From Clavaria fumosa (Eukaryota; Basidiomycota; Agaricomycetes; Agaricales; Clavariaceae), in NCBI GenBank assembly GCA_951802425.1, contig OX637799.1:3534001-3598000 (forward strand): a stretch of DNA of 64,000 nucleotides, given 5' to 3'. Positions 10,901 through 20,048 of this stretch are shown piece by piece; position 1 is the first letter of the stretch, and every line of letters starts with the position of its first letter. The position numbers and the translations under genes are program-made. The notes under the pieces were generated by a model, which made no database searches, was not told the DNA's origin, and worked only from the letters and a program-made list of their open reading frames with translations.

Positions 10901-13074
10901 TCCACCTTGGAGAGGGCACTTGCATATGCTCTCGGAGGGAATGCAAAAGTCCTAAGCAAGAACCTGATGGAGCCATTGTGGATTTCCCGAGGCCTAGTCC
11001 AGCATGGCATGCCCACAGTCCGGCCATTGTTTGGAAGCGCTATAACAGTCGATATGACAGCACCACTTTGCATGGATGCGACTCAGTGGCCACTCTCTGC
11101 CAATGGGAAATACCCTGCCACATCCTCAAAGCGGGCTCAGATGCTTACATATGGTGAAGCACACTATTTTGTGAGTCCTTCCAACAATATTCATTCCTCA
11201 GTTGCTGCGATGTCCCGCCCACTGGAGATAGTTGGATGGCGGGGACTGGCCAACTTTGCACATTAGGAATGAACATTTCAATGTCCCGCACACCAGAGAC
11301 AGTTGATGGGCGGGACAGGCAGTCCATGACCTATGTGTGAAATTATTCATTCAGGTTCAGGTCTGGAATGTTGTCAGGCATTAAATTTTCATTCATTTTC
11401 TCTTAACAAATTTACTTCTGAAGCTAAATCATATCTTTCTTGCTTTAGGCTTATGAAGCAGAATTTCGTATTCGTCATGCCCTGGCCCACTCCTCACCTG
11501 ATTTCTTCCGGGAAATTTCAGATGACACACTGCGGAAGGGCATAATCATCGCTGATATAGCTTTGGAAATGTTCATCTCAGATGTGAAAGCCATTGTGAC
11601 ATCTGGTGTTGAGTCAGACATCAAAACTCCCCATTCTGATGACGACACAGACGAATACACCTTGGTTCCAGCACAAGAGAGGCAACGTGCTTTGAAGAAT
11701 TGGTGTAAAACAAACTACCCTCTTGACTATGGTGCCCTTGGTTTTCAGATGCTGTTACGGGCAATTTGTCGGAAACGGGAGGAGATTGTTGATGGGCTTC
11801 CAAACATGACACAAAACAAGATGTCTCCAGACGAGTTTGCAGGATTGCTCTATTCCATGGCCAAAGAGACAAACTCAACTGTGGTTAAGGCCCCTATCCT
11901 TCCCTCAGGTACCTTCTTGCCTGTCCTCAAAGTTGCAGTTCGATACATTGGCCGACTTAACTTCAATGCCAAAGGAAAGGAGGAATTCGTCAAGCATGTG
12001 CTACGCATTGCTACAAATCTCAAAAAAATCCACTTTGTGCCCTGGACGCTGAACAGAAGTCATGGAGCAGGTCGCCCCACTCGCATCCCTGTTTGGAACT
12101 CATGGGCACAACTTGGACTTGCAGAGAAAGGCAAGGCACAAGTGCAAGGTGCTAGGGTGATGGCCATGCATCCAGCTGAACAAATGGCTCAAGCACTTCG
12201 GGACGCTGAGAAGGCAGCACAAGGAGACGACCACCATATTGATTGGACTGCATCAGAAACCACATTGGACAACCTCCACAATTTTCTTCATTGTACAAAG
12301 CTGCCAATGGACTGGAGTATTCCCAGGGACTCTACTGGATTTATTCAGGATACCTACCTCTGGTTCCAAAATTGCTATGATCCAACAGTGGTCACCCATC
12401 ATCTAGGCCTGCTGATTGGGATCCTCTTGTCACGGTGCCTCCCAAATATGTTTGCTCCAGATGACACACGTCTCAGTTTAAAGGGGGCCACCAGGCGAAG
12501 GACTCGTGAAATTGCTCGGACAGCTCCCTGGATTGCAAAGCCAAAACGACGGGGCATGTCAGACCCATCTATTTTCATGTCCATGTTCAGCACCTTCATT
12601 GCTGCCCTCTATGACAATACAAGCCCACTACGGAAACATATGGCAGCCAACAAGAACAGCCTCGGTGATTGGGCAACAAAACATAGTCAGTCATCTAGAT
12701 TTCATTTTAATTCATTATCATTCATGATTTCAGGTGTCAAAGGGGTCACATCTTTCAACCTTCTTCGGGTGGGTGTCACTTGGGGACATGGTGCTGGGGC
12801 TCTCAAGGCTGGAGTCTTTGGTCGTGACTGGGGCATACTTGCCCAAGATGAGATTCAGAATGTGTACCATTCATTGGTAACACTGCTCAAGGAGAAACCA
12901 TTTGGGCCCTATGATGCTCTGACGTTTCTGGTTGGGGAAACTCAAGCAAAGTCAGTTTCAAGTGTGGAGTGCATCACAGCGCGCACATTGACTGGCCAGA
13001 AGAGGCGCCGAGCAACCTCCAGTGATAATAGTGATATTGAGATAGTAGCTGGTCCATCTAAGCTCAGATATTAG
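7934..13074 (+). CDS. Large multi-exon gene of unknown function (~1352 aa)
   Basis: ATG at 7934 opens an acidic first exon (MPPNDAPPAIDISESEVEVE). Exons that keep one frame: 7934-8043, 8104-8862, 9372-9647, 9710-10549, 10610-10709, 10775-11170 and 11449-13074. A further 48-nt, multiple-of-three intron is possible at 12686-12733. Joining 10549 to 10610 requires a GC-AG intron (GCAAGC donor). The total is about 1352 codons with no internal stop, so the gene may be functional. I recognise no catalytic motif. There are acidic linkers (GEDADVDDG; SDDQSDTEVE) and a C-terminal basic then acidic tail (QKRRRATSSDNSDIEI). It runs in the same direction as the ParB-like gene ending 625 bp upstream. Introns at 8863-9371 and 11171-11448 are enlarged by hairpin repeats. 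Confidence 0.65.
8950..9330. repeat. Cluster of TGCCCGCA...TGCGGGCA hairpin repeats in an intron
   Basis: Within intron 8863-9371 at least four related dyads occur. Two have near-perfect 8-bp arms TGCCCGCA/TGCGGGCA around TAGCRTTGGCCYACGATK (about 9011-9045 and 9081-9116). A third, in the opposite orientation, lies near 9170-9205, and a degenerate one near 9280-9325. They are separated by shared filler (CAGCTCA..., GTGAGC...), so the cluster looks like local duplication of one mini-element. Confidence 0.75.
11208..11322. repeat. Two GTCCCGCC...GGCGGGAC hairpins in an intron
   Basis: Intron 11171-11448 holds two dyads: GTCCCGCC-ACTGGAGATAGTTGGAT-GGCGGGGAC near 11211, and GTCCCGCACACCAGAGACAGTTGATGGGCGGGAC (in pieces) near 11283. 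Arms are about 8 bp with ~18-bp spacers sharing GAGAYAGTTG. They resemble the other CCCGC/GCGGG hairpins in design but have a different spacer. Confidence 0.7.
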
Positions 13075-13829
13075 CATAGCCATTACATAAAGTAGGTAGG
13101 CATCATTTTAGGAAAGATAATAGCCATCCATCTATCCATCAATCAACCAGTTGCCAATAATGTTCATCAAAAGATAGCAGAATCCTACATGTCAATCACT
13201 ACTGCAGCATGGCCAGTGTTCGTGCATTCCCCCACATTACCACAATGTGCAGGGAGGGATAGTACGACCCATATGTCAAGCATGGGCCAAGGCTAATGCA
13301 TTGCTGCAACCCAAATACTAACCACTGATGTGCGGGTCAACAATATATTGCAGTCCCGCAAATCAATTACAACCGAAGTGCGGGACCATGCCATCCTTGA
13401 TCTGCACATTTGCACGTTGCAAACTATTTATTATTATAATTTTTGAGAAAGGAACCTGTGAGATGATTCAACCCAATACACTGCATTTTGCTAGCCTTTC
13501 ACATGCAAATCCACCTTGGACTAGCAAGCTGATATTATGAAAATGCACTGCAAATTGCAATTGCAAATCACAGTTAGCACTGGCTTTATAATGCAGATCC
13601 AGAAGTGAGCAACCAAGGAAGCTCACTCTGAAATCATATAATTAATGCAATGCAATACAAAGCATGGGTGTAGGATTTTGCCATTCAGTAGTGGATTACA
13701 GTTCCCCAACCCTGCATCATGGGTTGGAGCAGGATGCTGAATGAATTTATGTCTCTCCCCTGCAGCCAGTGTCTCAGCTGTCCAAACCACAGGGTCAGCT
13801 ATTAGCAGCAATAGAGTAGATATTAGTCT
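13075..13829. other. Intergenic; small GCGGG hairpin remnants, otherwise nothing recognised
   Basis: This is the 3' flank of the large unknown gene. TGCGGGTC and GTCCCGCA motifs near 13330-13390 look like another degenerate copy of the CCCGC/GCGGG hairpin family. The rest is AT-rich and I find no coding signal. Confidence 0.5.
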
Positions 13830-13837
13830 GAATAGAG

Positions 13838-14075
13838 TAGTGATGTAAAAGTCTGGTTCAGGCAAATTTTCGAACCTTGAACCTGGTTCTGGTCCAGTTT
13901 GGGGTTCAAAAACCGGACTTTTACCTAATTTGGTAATGGCTCGACCAATTTTGGTCCTCTTGAACCTGAACAAAGGTTTGGTTCAACCATTGACTGAACC
14001 TTGAACTGGACTTTGGTCTGGTTCTCAAAAGTTCAGGTTCGAACCCTGGTTCAGAACCAAACCATCCCATCACTA
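13838..14075. mobile_element. hAT-type MITE (238 bp) with 8-bp target duplication
   Basis: It begins TAGTGATG and ends CATCACTA (8-bp terminal inverted repeats) and is flanked on both sides by GAATAGAG (13830-13837 and 14076-14083). An 8-bp duplication with TAGTG-type ends fits the hAT superfamily. The interior is itself strongly dyadic: (A)AAAGTCYGGTTC near the start and ACCGGACTTTTACC further in. It has no coding capacity. It is the same family as the element at 17975-18267. Confidence 0.9.
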
Positions 14076-14083
14076 GAATAGAG

Positions 14084-14445
14084 TCAGATCCTTAGTTCTA
14101 AATGAAGCTATAAGTTATATTGATAGATACCTGAATAGAGTAAGACTAGCAACTCTATCAGTAGAGGAAAACAGTAAGTACTCACTCCTTAGTTCTGGAC
14201 AAAGCTATGGAGTGTGGATGACTATACTAAGGCTCATACCAGCCTGTGGTAGCCATAGTAATGATAATTGTGAAACAAAAATAAAACAAGGAGTAATGAA
14301 ACTTCCCCTGGAGTCCATACTCCATTGTACCAGCCTTCTAGGCCTGTTACTCTTCGTCACAGCCATCTAGGCTCATTGGACATCCCTTTAACATCAGCTT
14401 CATTATCACAGTCAAAAACCATTTTGTGCTTGACTCTAATATGTT
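14084..14445 (-). pseudogene. Decayed tail of copia integrase and flank
   Basis: From about 14445 down to 14325 the minus strand continues the copia integrase C-terminal region in broken frames (a KHKMVFD-like stretch is visible). Below that the DNA is AT-rich with no recognisable reverse transcriptase or RNase H. The copia copy therefore looks truncated at its 3' side. Confidence 0.45.
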
Positions 14446-14783
14446 TTAATCAGGGAAGTAAATCCAGTAGCTTGTGCTCATCTGATCAAAACCAACGAAG
14501 TAGCCAAAGCATGCACATGTGTCGAGCTTTTCGGCATCGACTATCTTCACCCATGCATGAGTCCCGAACAGAACAGCTTTCAAGAAATCTGGGTGTTTGC
14601 TGTACTGAGCTTGGTATGGCATATTGCTGTTGAGTGTGCAGGTAGGTGCACAGTTTTTTATCCATGCTGCATGACTCATAGCTGCAGCCCAGAGACTCTT
14701 GGGAAGCATGGAGTCTATGAGCATAGCTTGTGCTAGCTCAGCTTTCGTTCTGTTCCAGCGTTCCACAATGCTGACTTGCTCAG
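14446..14783 (-). pseudogene. Ty1/copia integrase, C-terminal half of core (fragment)
   Basis: The minus-strand frame reads PEQVSIVERWNRTKAELAQ, then LPKSLWAAAMSHAAWIKN and FGTHAWVKIV, then a GYFVGFDQMS stretch. This is the standard copia order: x-E-R-x-N-R-T (with the catalytic Glu), LW..A...A.yi.NR, then FG..ayv and the G.fvGyd box. The preceding part of the integrase is 1.9 kb away because a foldback element is inserted exactly between Thr and Pro-Glu. It is part of the truncated element spanning about 14.4-18.6 kb. Confidence 0.8.
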
Positions 14784-16683
14784 GCAATTCAAGTAAATTA
14801 ATGCAATAATCTATTGTAATTACAGTAAGCATGTGATGCATAGAAAACAGTAAGTTTGTGAATGGTGAGGATGCATCATCACACAAAGGGAAATGATGCA
14901 TGGCCATGGGGTACATAATGCATGACTCCTGGAGGGGATAATGCATCATCCCTCATGCATCACTCTTGCCATCATGCATCACACTCGCTGATGCCTGCTG
15001 CCTGCCCTGCTGCCGCCACCCGCCGCCCGCCATGCTGCTGCCACCCGCCTCTGCCCTTCTGCTGCCACCTGCTGCCCGCCCTTCTGCTGCCACCCGCCAC
15101 CCGCCCTTCTGCCGCCACCTGCCACCCGCCCCCCACCCCGCCGCTCCTTCCCTGCTGTTGCTGCCACTCCCTGCCCAGCTGCTACCAATGGCCCCAGTCC
15201 CCACCACTGGTCTGTGACCACAGTTGGGGGCTTGGAGGGAGGGTGCACCTGGCAGGCAGCCTATCGTGGCCGCTGCCCTCGTCGCACCTGTCGCCCCCAT
15301 CGCCCCTGTCAGCCCTGTCGCTGTTGTCGTCGTTCTTGCCCCTCCCACCACTGTCATCATTTTGCCACTGCTGAAGAGAGGGAGAGAGAGAGGGGAGAGA
15401 GAGAGGGGGGAGGGTGAAAGAAAGAGAGAAAAAAAAGAGGGAGGAACATGCACCAGTGGTCATCGTCATCACTGTCATCGCCTGCACCTCATTGAGACCC
15501 ATAAGTCACAGCCACAGTATCTGTCCTACTGACAGAAAAACTGTCCTTGCATCCTAGTCTGAGTATAATAAATTCTGAAAATAATTGGGAAGGATTGAGT
15601 CCACATGCTCAACAATCCTATGTTAAATTTACAATGTAAAATGCTGTCTAAAAAGTGTGATGATGATTGAATCAGTTTCTTGCTTTACAGTTACATGTGT
15701 GACTAGACAACTGCCTTGACCAGCCACACTTGTGCTAGCAATGGTGCATCATTATCCCCATCCCCCTTCTCCCCTCACTAATCCACCATTTAGCAGCTGG
15801 CAATGACATTGACAACACCTGTGGCAGACAATGATGGCGATAATGGCCCCAGCAGACAGTGATGGTGACTATGACAGCAGTAGGCGATGATGATATGACA
15901 GCAGTGGCTAGGGCTCTTCCCCCAGGCGACAATGGCGATGGCGACAACTGCTGGCACATGTTCCTCCTTCTTTCTTTTTTCTCTTTCTTTCACACTCCCC
16001 CCCCTCTCTTTCACCTCCCTCTCTCCCTCTCTTCAGCAGTGGCCCAATGACGATGGCAGCAGGAGGGGCAACAATGACGACGACGGTGACGGGGGCAGCC
16101 CCAGCCGCAGCCGCAGCGCCCGTACACGAAGCAGCCAGCGCGAGCGCCAGACCCACCATGTCCCATGTGTCCGTCGGCCTGATCACCCCGTCGTCCCACA
16201 GATGTGTCATCAAGTAGTATGCGGTCGACTGCGCCAGCACGGCGTGGCAGCCACAATAGGCTGCCTGCCAGGTGTGCCCTCCCTCCCTGTAGCAATGGCC
16301 CAAGCCCCCAACCGTGGTCACAGACCAATGGTGGGGACTGGGGCCATTGGTAGCAGCTGGGCAGGGAGTGGCAGCAATGGCATGGCAGGAGCAGCGGGGT
16401 GGGGAGTGGGCGGCGAGTGGCAGGTGGTGGCAGAAGGGCGGGTGGCAGGCATCAGTGAGCAGGATGCATGACAGCAAGAGTGATGCATGAGCTCGGATGA
16501 TGCAATGTGCTGGGAGGCAGGGATGATGTAACATGACAGGAGCTGGGGAGGCGAGGGTGATGCAATGCGACGGGAGCTGGGGAGGTGAGGGTGATGCAAT
16601 GCAGTGGCACAGCAACTTACCATCTTCCATGCATAACCAACTAATGGTAATTAGCCTAAATAATGCATCAGATTGCTCACCTC
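14784..16683. mobile_element. 1.9-kb foldback (inverted-repeat) element inserted in copia integrase
   Basis: Both sides are flanked by CTCAGG (14778-14783; 16684-16689). On the coding minus strand this is CCTGAG, and removing the insert plus one copy restores the copia frame ...HKQVT-PEQVS. The interior has two long inverted arms, roughly 14955-15490 and 15930-16480. Both contain GATGCATGA-type ends, CTGCCNCCACCYGCC repeats, CCCAGTCCCCACCA, GCAGGCAGCCTAT and a (GGGAGA)n tract. Open frames on both strands are a by-product of this low-complexity, palindromic DNA. A related end (TTCAAGTAAATTAATGCA) recurs at 21667 next to another CTCAGG. Confidence 0.75.
16120..16236 (-). pseudogene. Captured fragment resembling methylcrotonoyl-CoA carboxylase beta C-terminus
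   Basis: In the right arm of the foldback element, and absent from the left arm, the minus strand reads STAYYLMTHLWDDGVIRPTD followed by TWDMVGLALALAAS. This matches the conserved C-terminal pattern of biotin-dependent carboxyltransferases of the MCC-beta type (aYy.s.rLWDDGvI.P.DTr.vLGLaL.aa). It covers only ~35 residues and is embedded in non-coding repeat, so it is a transduplicated relic and not a working enzyme. Confidence 0.7.
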
Positions 16684-17102
16684 AGGTGACTTGCTTGTGT
16701 GTGTGCTTTGTGCCCTTTTCTGCGAGGTGGTCCAAGAACGCATTGCCAAGGAACTCTCCACCACAGTCTGAACAAGGGTATTTGACCTTTGTATTCCCAT
16801 GAGTATTGATTTCAGCTTCGAGCTTCTTGTATGTGCTGAATGCCTGAGACTTTTTCTGTATAGCAACCATTGTCAACTAAATCCACAGTGTAGCAGTTCC
16901 TGCCAATCGATGTGGTGGGTGTTGGGCCCCATACATTGGTGTGGATGTATTTGCCATACTTCTCCACTCTATTTGATGCCTTTTCAGGGAATGGGGGGCA
17001 ATTTGGCTTGGCCTGAGCACAGGTGTCACAAAAAGGTGTGTCAGCTGTGTCCTCTATCTTGATCCCAGTAACTTTCTTGGTAGAGATTGCATGTTTGACC
17101 AC
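16651..17102 (-). pseudogene. Ty1/copia integrase N-terminal zinc finger and first half of core
   Basis: The minus strand shows the HHCC end CDTCAQAKPNCPPFP, then YGKYIHTNVWGPTPTTSIG and YTVDLVDNG, the copia integrase core start (normally hTDvwGP...yyv.fiDd). The catalytic first Asp (hTDvWGP) is Asn in HTNVWGP, a G-to-A type change that would inactivate it. A second frame (16876-16682) continues ...YPCSDCGGEFLGNAFLDHL up to the foldback insertion (…THKQVT). Confidence 0.75.
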
Positions 17103-17840
17103 TGCATAGTTTACATGGCCAAAGACACAAAGTTTGATGCAAGGTGAGTTTATAAGGGTTGATCGCTATGTGAGCAGTGTCTGTTGTAACTGACAAGGCT
17201 GAGATGCGATACAGGTCATTTGTTTTTGGAATGCAAGCTATTACTCTGCCTGCAGGATCACTCACCAGGCAGGAGTTCACTGTGAACTCTGCAGTACATC
17301 CAGCATTGTTGAGCTTTCCAATGGATATGAGCATGAATGCCATGCTCAGTGCATGAGCGACATTTTTGAGCTTGAACTTACTAACCCCCATTCCATTAGG
17401 AACATTGAGGAGTATGTCCCCACATCCAATGGAGCTAAGAATGCAGCATCAGCAGCTGTAACTGCTTTGTGGGCAGTAGCATGGACATTGATTTATCTGG
17501 GAAGAAGTGTGTGGTCACTCTGCTGTTGAGGATAACCTCATGCAGTCACTTGACACTGGGAGAGGTGGCAGTGGCAGTAAGAGGGTCACCAAGACAGGTG
17601 AATGCGAGGTAATCCTCATTATCTTTCTGCTTTGGAGTTGATGTAGCTGCAGTATTTGCCTTGTCTGCCTTCTTTTGCCAGGGTGCTTGGCCCTCTTTTG
17701 CCTACCGTGCCGGAAAGGCTAGTGGCATGAGTGATCATGTGAAGGAGTGAGCAGTAGCTGTGTGGGAGCAAGGTAAGTAACATTGTTCCAAAGTCTTCAT
17801 CCAGATGTGCCTATTCCTTCTAGCTCATGTCAGAGTTTTG
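17041..17840 (-). pseudogene. Ty1/copia GAG-pre-integrase and degenerate protease/gag linker
   Basis: From 17391 the minus strand reads LKNVAHALSMAFMLISIGKL, the usual copia l.dVl.vP.l..nLiSvg.L segment between protease and integrase. Upstream (17400-17840) only scattered gag/protease remnants are readable, in broken frames. It belongs to the element whose gag starts near 18.6 kb. Confidence 0.6.
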
Positions 17841-17849
17841 TCATGGCAT

Positions 17850-18605
17850 TGAGGTGCACCTTGACATCTCCATCCTTATCACAGAGTATTGATTGGAGCC
17901 TGCAGCAGGTATCCACTTTGTGTACTGACTTTTCTTCATAGCATCATTATGGATTGCTGTCCACATCTTGGATGTAGTGATGTAAAAGTCCGGTTCAGTC
18001 CAGTTCTTGACCATAAATTTCGAACTCCGAACTGGACTTAAGGTCCAGTTCAGGCAAATTTTCAAACCTTGAACCCAGTTCTGGTCTGGTTCGAGGTTCA
18101 AAAACCGGACTTTTACCTAATTTGGTAATGGTTCAACCAATTTTGGTCCTCTTGAACCTGAAAAAAGGTTCAGTTTGACCATTGACTGAACTTTGAACCA
18201 GCCTTTGGTCCAGTTCTCAAAAGTTCAGGTTTGAACCCTGGTTCAGAACTGAACCATCCCATCACTACTTGGATGCAGTCATAGACTTGATGAGGGTGGT
18301 GAGGTGAGGCAATATTGTGGTGAGCATGACATGCTGCACACCATACTCCTGCTCATACTCATCTAGTCTCTTTTCTTTCTCTTCCACATCATTGTCAGTA
18401 GCCTCAAGACCTGGCTTTTTCATCAGGACCCCATTTACTTCAGGGTAAGGTACTGGTTTTCTCACAGTTCCATCAACATGTTGTATTAACACTCTCACAC
18501 CCATAGCTGTCCTGGCTTTCGACTGGTAGTCTGGCCAGTTCACTCCATTGTCACAGAGTCAAGGGACAGCAATAGTACTGTTTGACAAGTTGGGGTTAGG
18601 CATGT
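17850..18605 (-). pseudogene. Ty1/copia gag, interrupted by an hAT MITE
   Basis: An ATG near 18605 begins MPNPNLSNSTIAVP, then an in-frame TGA (18559-18561), then LCDNGVNWPDYQSKARTAM and LIQHVDGTVRKPVPYPEV. This is copia gag (G.nW..y...m...L...gl..hvdGt). The frame runs to SMTASK at 18268, is broken by the MITE 17975-18267, and resumes MWTAIHNDAMKKS; precise removal of the MITE plus one TSD restores gag. The TGA probably replaces an Arg codon (CGA). Confidence 0.75.
17975..18267. mobile_element. hAT-type MITE (293 bp) inserted in copia gag
   Basis: Ends are TAGTGATG/CATCACTA, flanked by the 8-bp duplication CTTGGATG (17967-17974 and 18268-18275). The interior is similar to the MITE at 13838-14075 (shared TGTAAAAGTCCGGTTC and AACCGGACTTTTACCTAAT). 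The insertion is younger than the copia copy it interrupts. Confidence 0.92.
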
Positions 18606-18609
18606 CGTT

Positions 18610-20040
18610 TTGTGCATTGGATCTCATAATCTATAGAAATCAAGGCTAAGGGATATCTGTTAGCTCAGTCATAGTATGGACTCCATTGCAAACTACCTAA
18701 GGGATATCTGTTCTACATTTGGACATCAGAAAATGTGAAATGATTGATGAAAACCAGAATTACTCACAGCTCAGTTGTAGTACAGACTGAGCTGTGGCAG
18801 CATAACTAGAAAGGCAAGAGGATTATGTAAGGTGGCAGCTTGATTACCATCATCCTGCAGCATGAACAAGTTGATCACCAGCATTGCATACTCAAAGTGT
18901 AACCATGTGACCAGCTGCTTGTAGTGCAGGTCCAGCCCCAGTTTGTCTGGCAGGAAGGATATTCTGAGCCATTTTGGTGACTATGGACAGAACAGAAAAC
19001 GTACCATCTGCTTGGGACAGATAGGAGAACCACTAATCTCACCATGCAAAGAACTGCAACTCAAACATTTTAATGACCAGCAAATGGTCACACTGCATCT
19101 GCAGCCTAGAAGGATTGCTCATCCCTGCATACAGCAAATCAAGGCTCTGCAAGAGCAGCCATTACAGGCCCTAAAAATACAGAAAGTGCCATCAACACTG
19201 CACCTGAAATAACAAAGAGGGGGCAGAATGCACAACATAGGCAGCATTCAACAAGTCTGTCAGCTGCACAATAGGTGAGCAGAACCACATATCCACATTG
19301 CAAATGATATAACTAAGACACATGCAAAAGAAGTGTCAGTGCCATCCACAACACCAAAGGAAACACTGCCTCACTGGTATGAGGCTTGCCCATCTGCACA
19401 CTCAGGCTCTGGTTGAGGCAGAAACATAGCAGCCACATCTTGTCCTTTGAGTGTGGCAACAAGCAAGTGTCAGACTTCAAAAGAAATTCAACATAAGATC
19501 ATGTGATCCTATGTTGCAATTTCTTTCAAGTCCAACACACTGTCTTCAGCTCAGCCCCACTTTGTCCATCAGCAGCAACGGCAACAGACAACAACCATGA
19601 CAGCAGTGGTGGCAGCACCCAGCAGCATGCAGTGGCAGGTGGCAGCAGCAACTGGCAGCAGCAACTGGCAGCAGTGGCAGCAGCGACTGGCAGCAGTGGC
19701 AGCAGTGACCAGCAGCAGTGGGTGGCAGCAGGTGGCAGTGGCAGGCAGTAAGCACCAGTGGGTGTGGCACCTAGCAGTGAGTGGCAGGAACAACAAAGCT
19801 AGTCAATCTGTTTGCTTTCTTATTATTGTGTTTGCATGTGACCTTGCCAAACAGAAAAACATCACTTACTGTATTCCAGCAGCAAATTTCAATCTGCTCT
19901 AGCTCCTCCAAATCTGCATGTATCAGTGAGATATTGAAAATCTGAGTTCCTGCATTCAATCTCTCAGAGTTGGTAGCTTCAATGGTCCTAATTCATGCAA
20001 AATCAGAAACCCACTTTCAGCACCCAAATCTCATCTCTGT
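18610..20040. other. Repeat-derived spacer: palindrome and CAG-rich tract
   Basis: No gene is recognised. A near-perfect palindrome lies at about 19474-19531, with arms around CTTCAAAAGAAATTCAACAT and its complement and centre GATCATGTGATC. A compositionally biased CAG/GGCAG tract occupies about 19570-19770 and opens frames on both strands (poly-Gln/Ser or poly-Cys/His); I treat these as shadows. The segment may include LTR remains of the neighbouring copia copies. Confidence 0.5.
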
Positions 20041-20048
20041 CTTGTGTC

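Noticed and set aside
14922..16640. Many long overlapping ORFs on both strands (Ala/Gly/Pro/Cys-rich)
   Set aside because: They arise from the low-complexity, inverted-repeat foldback element. Only the short carboxylase-like piece resembles a protein.
19546..19902. Poly-Cys/His and poly-Ser/Gln ORFs
   Set aside because: By-products of a CAG/GGCAG low-complexity tract, present on both strands.
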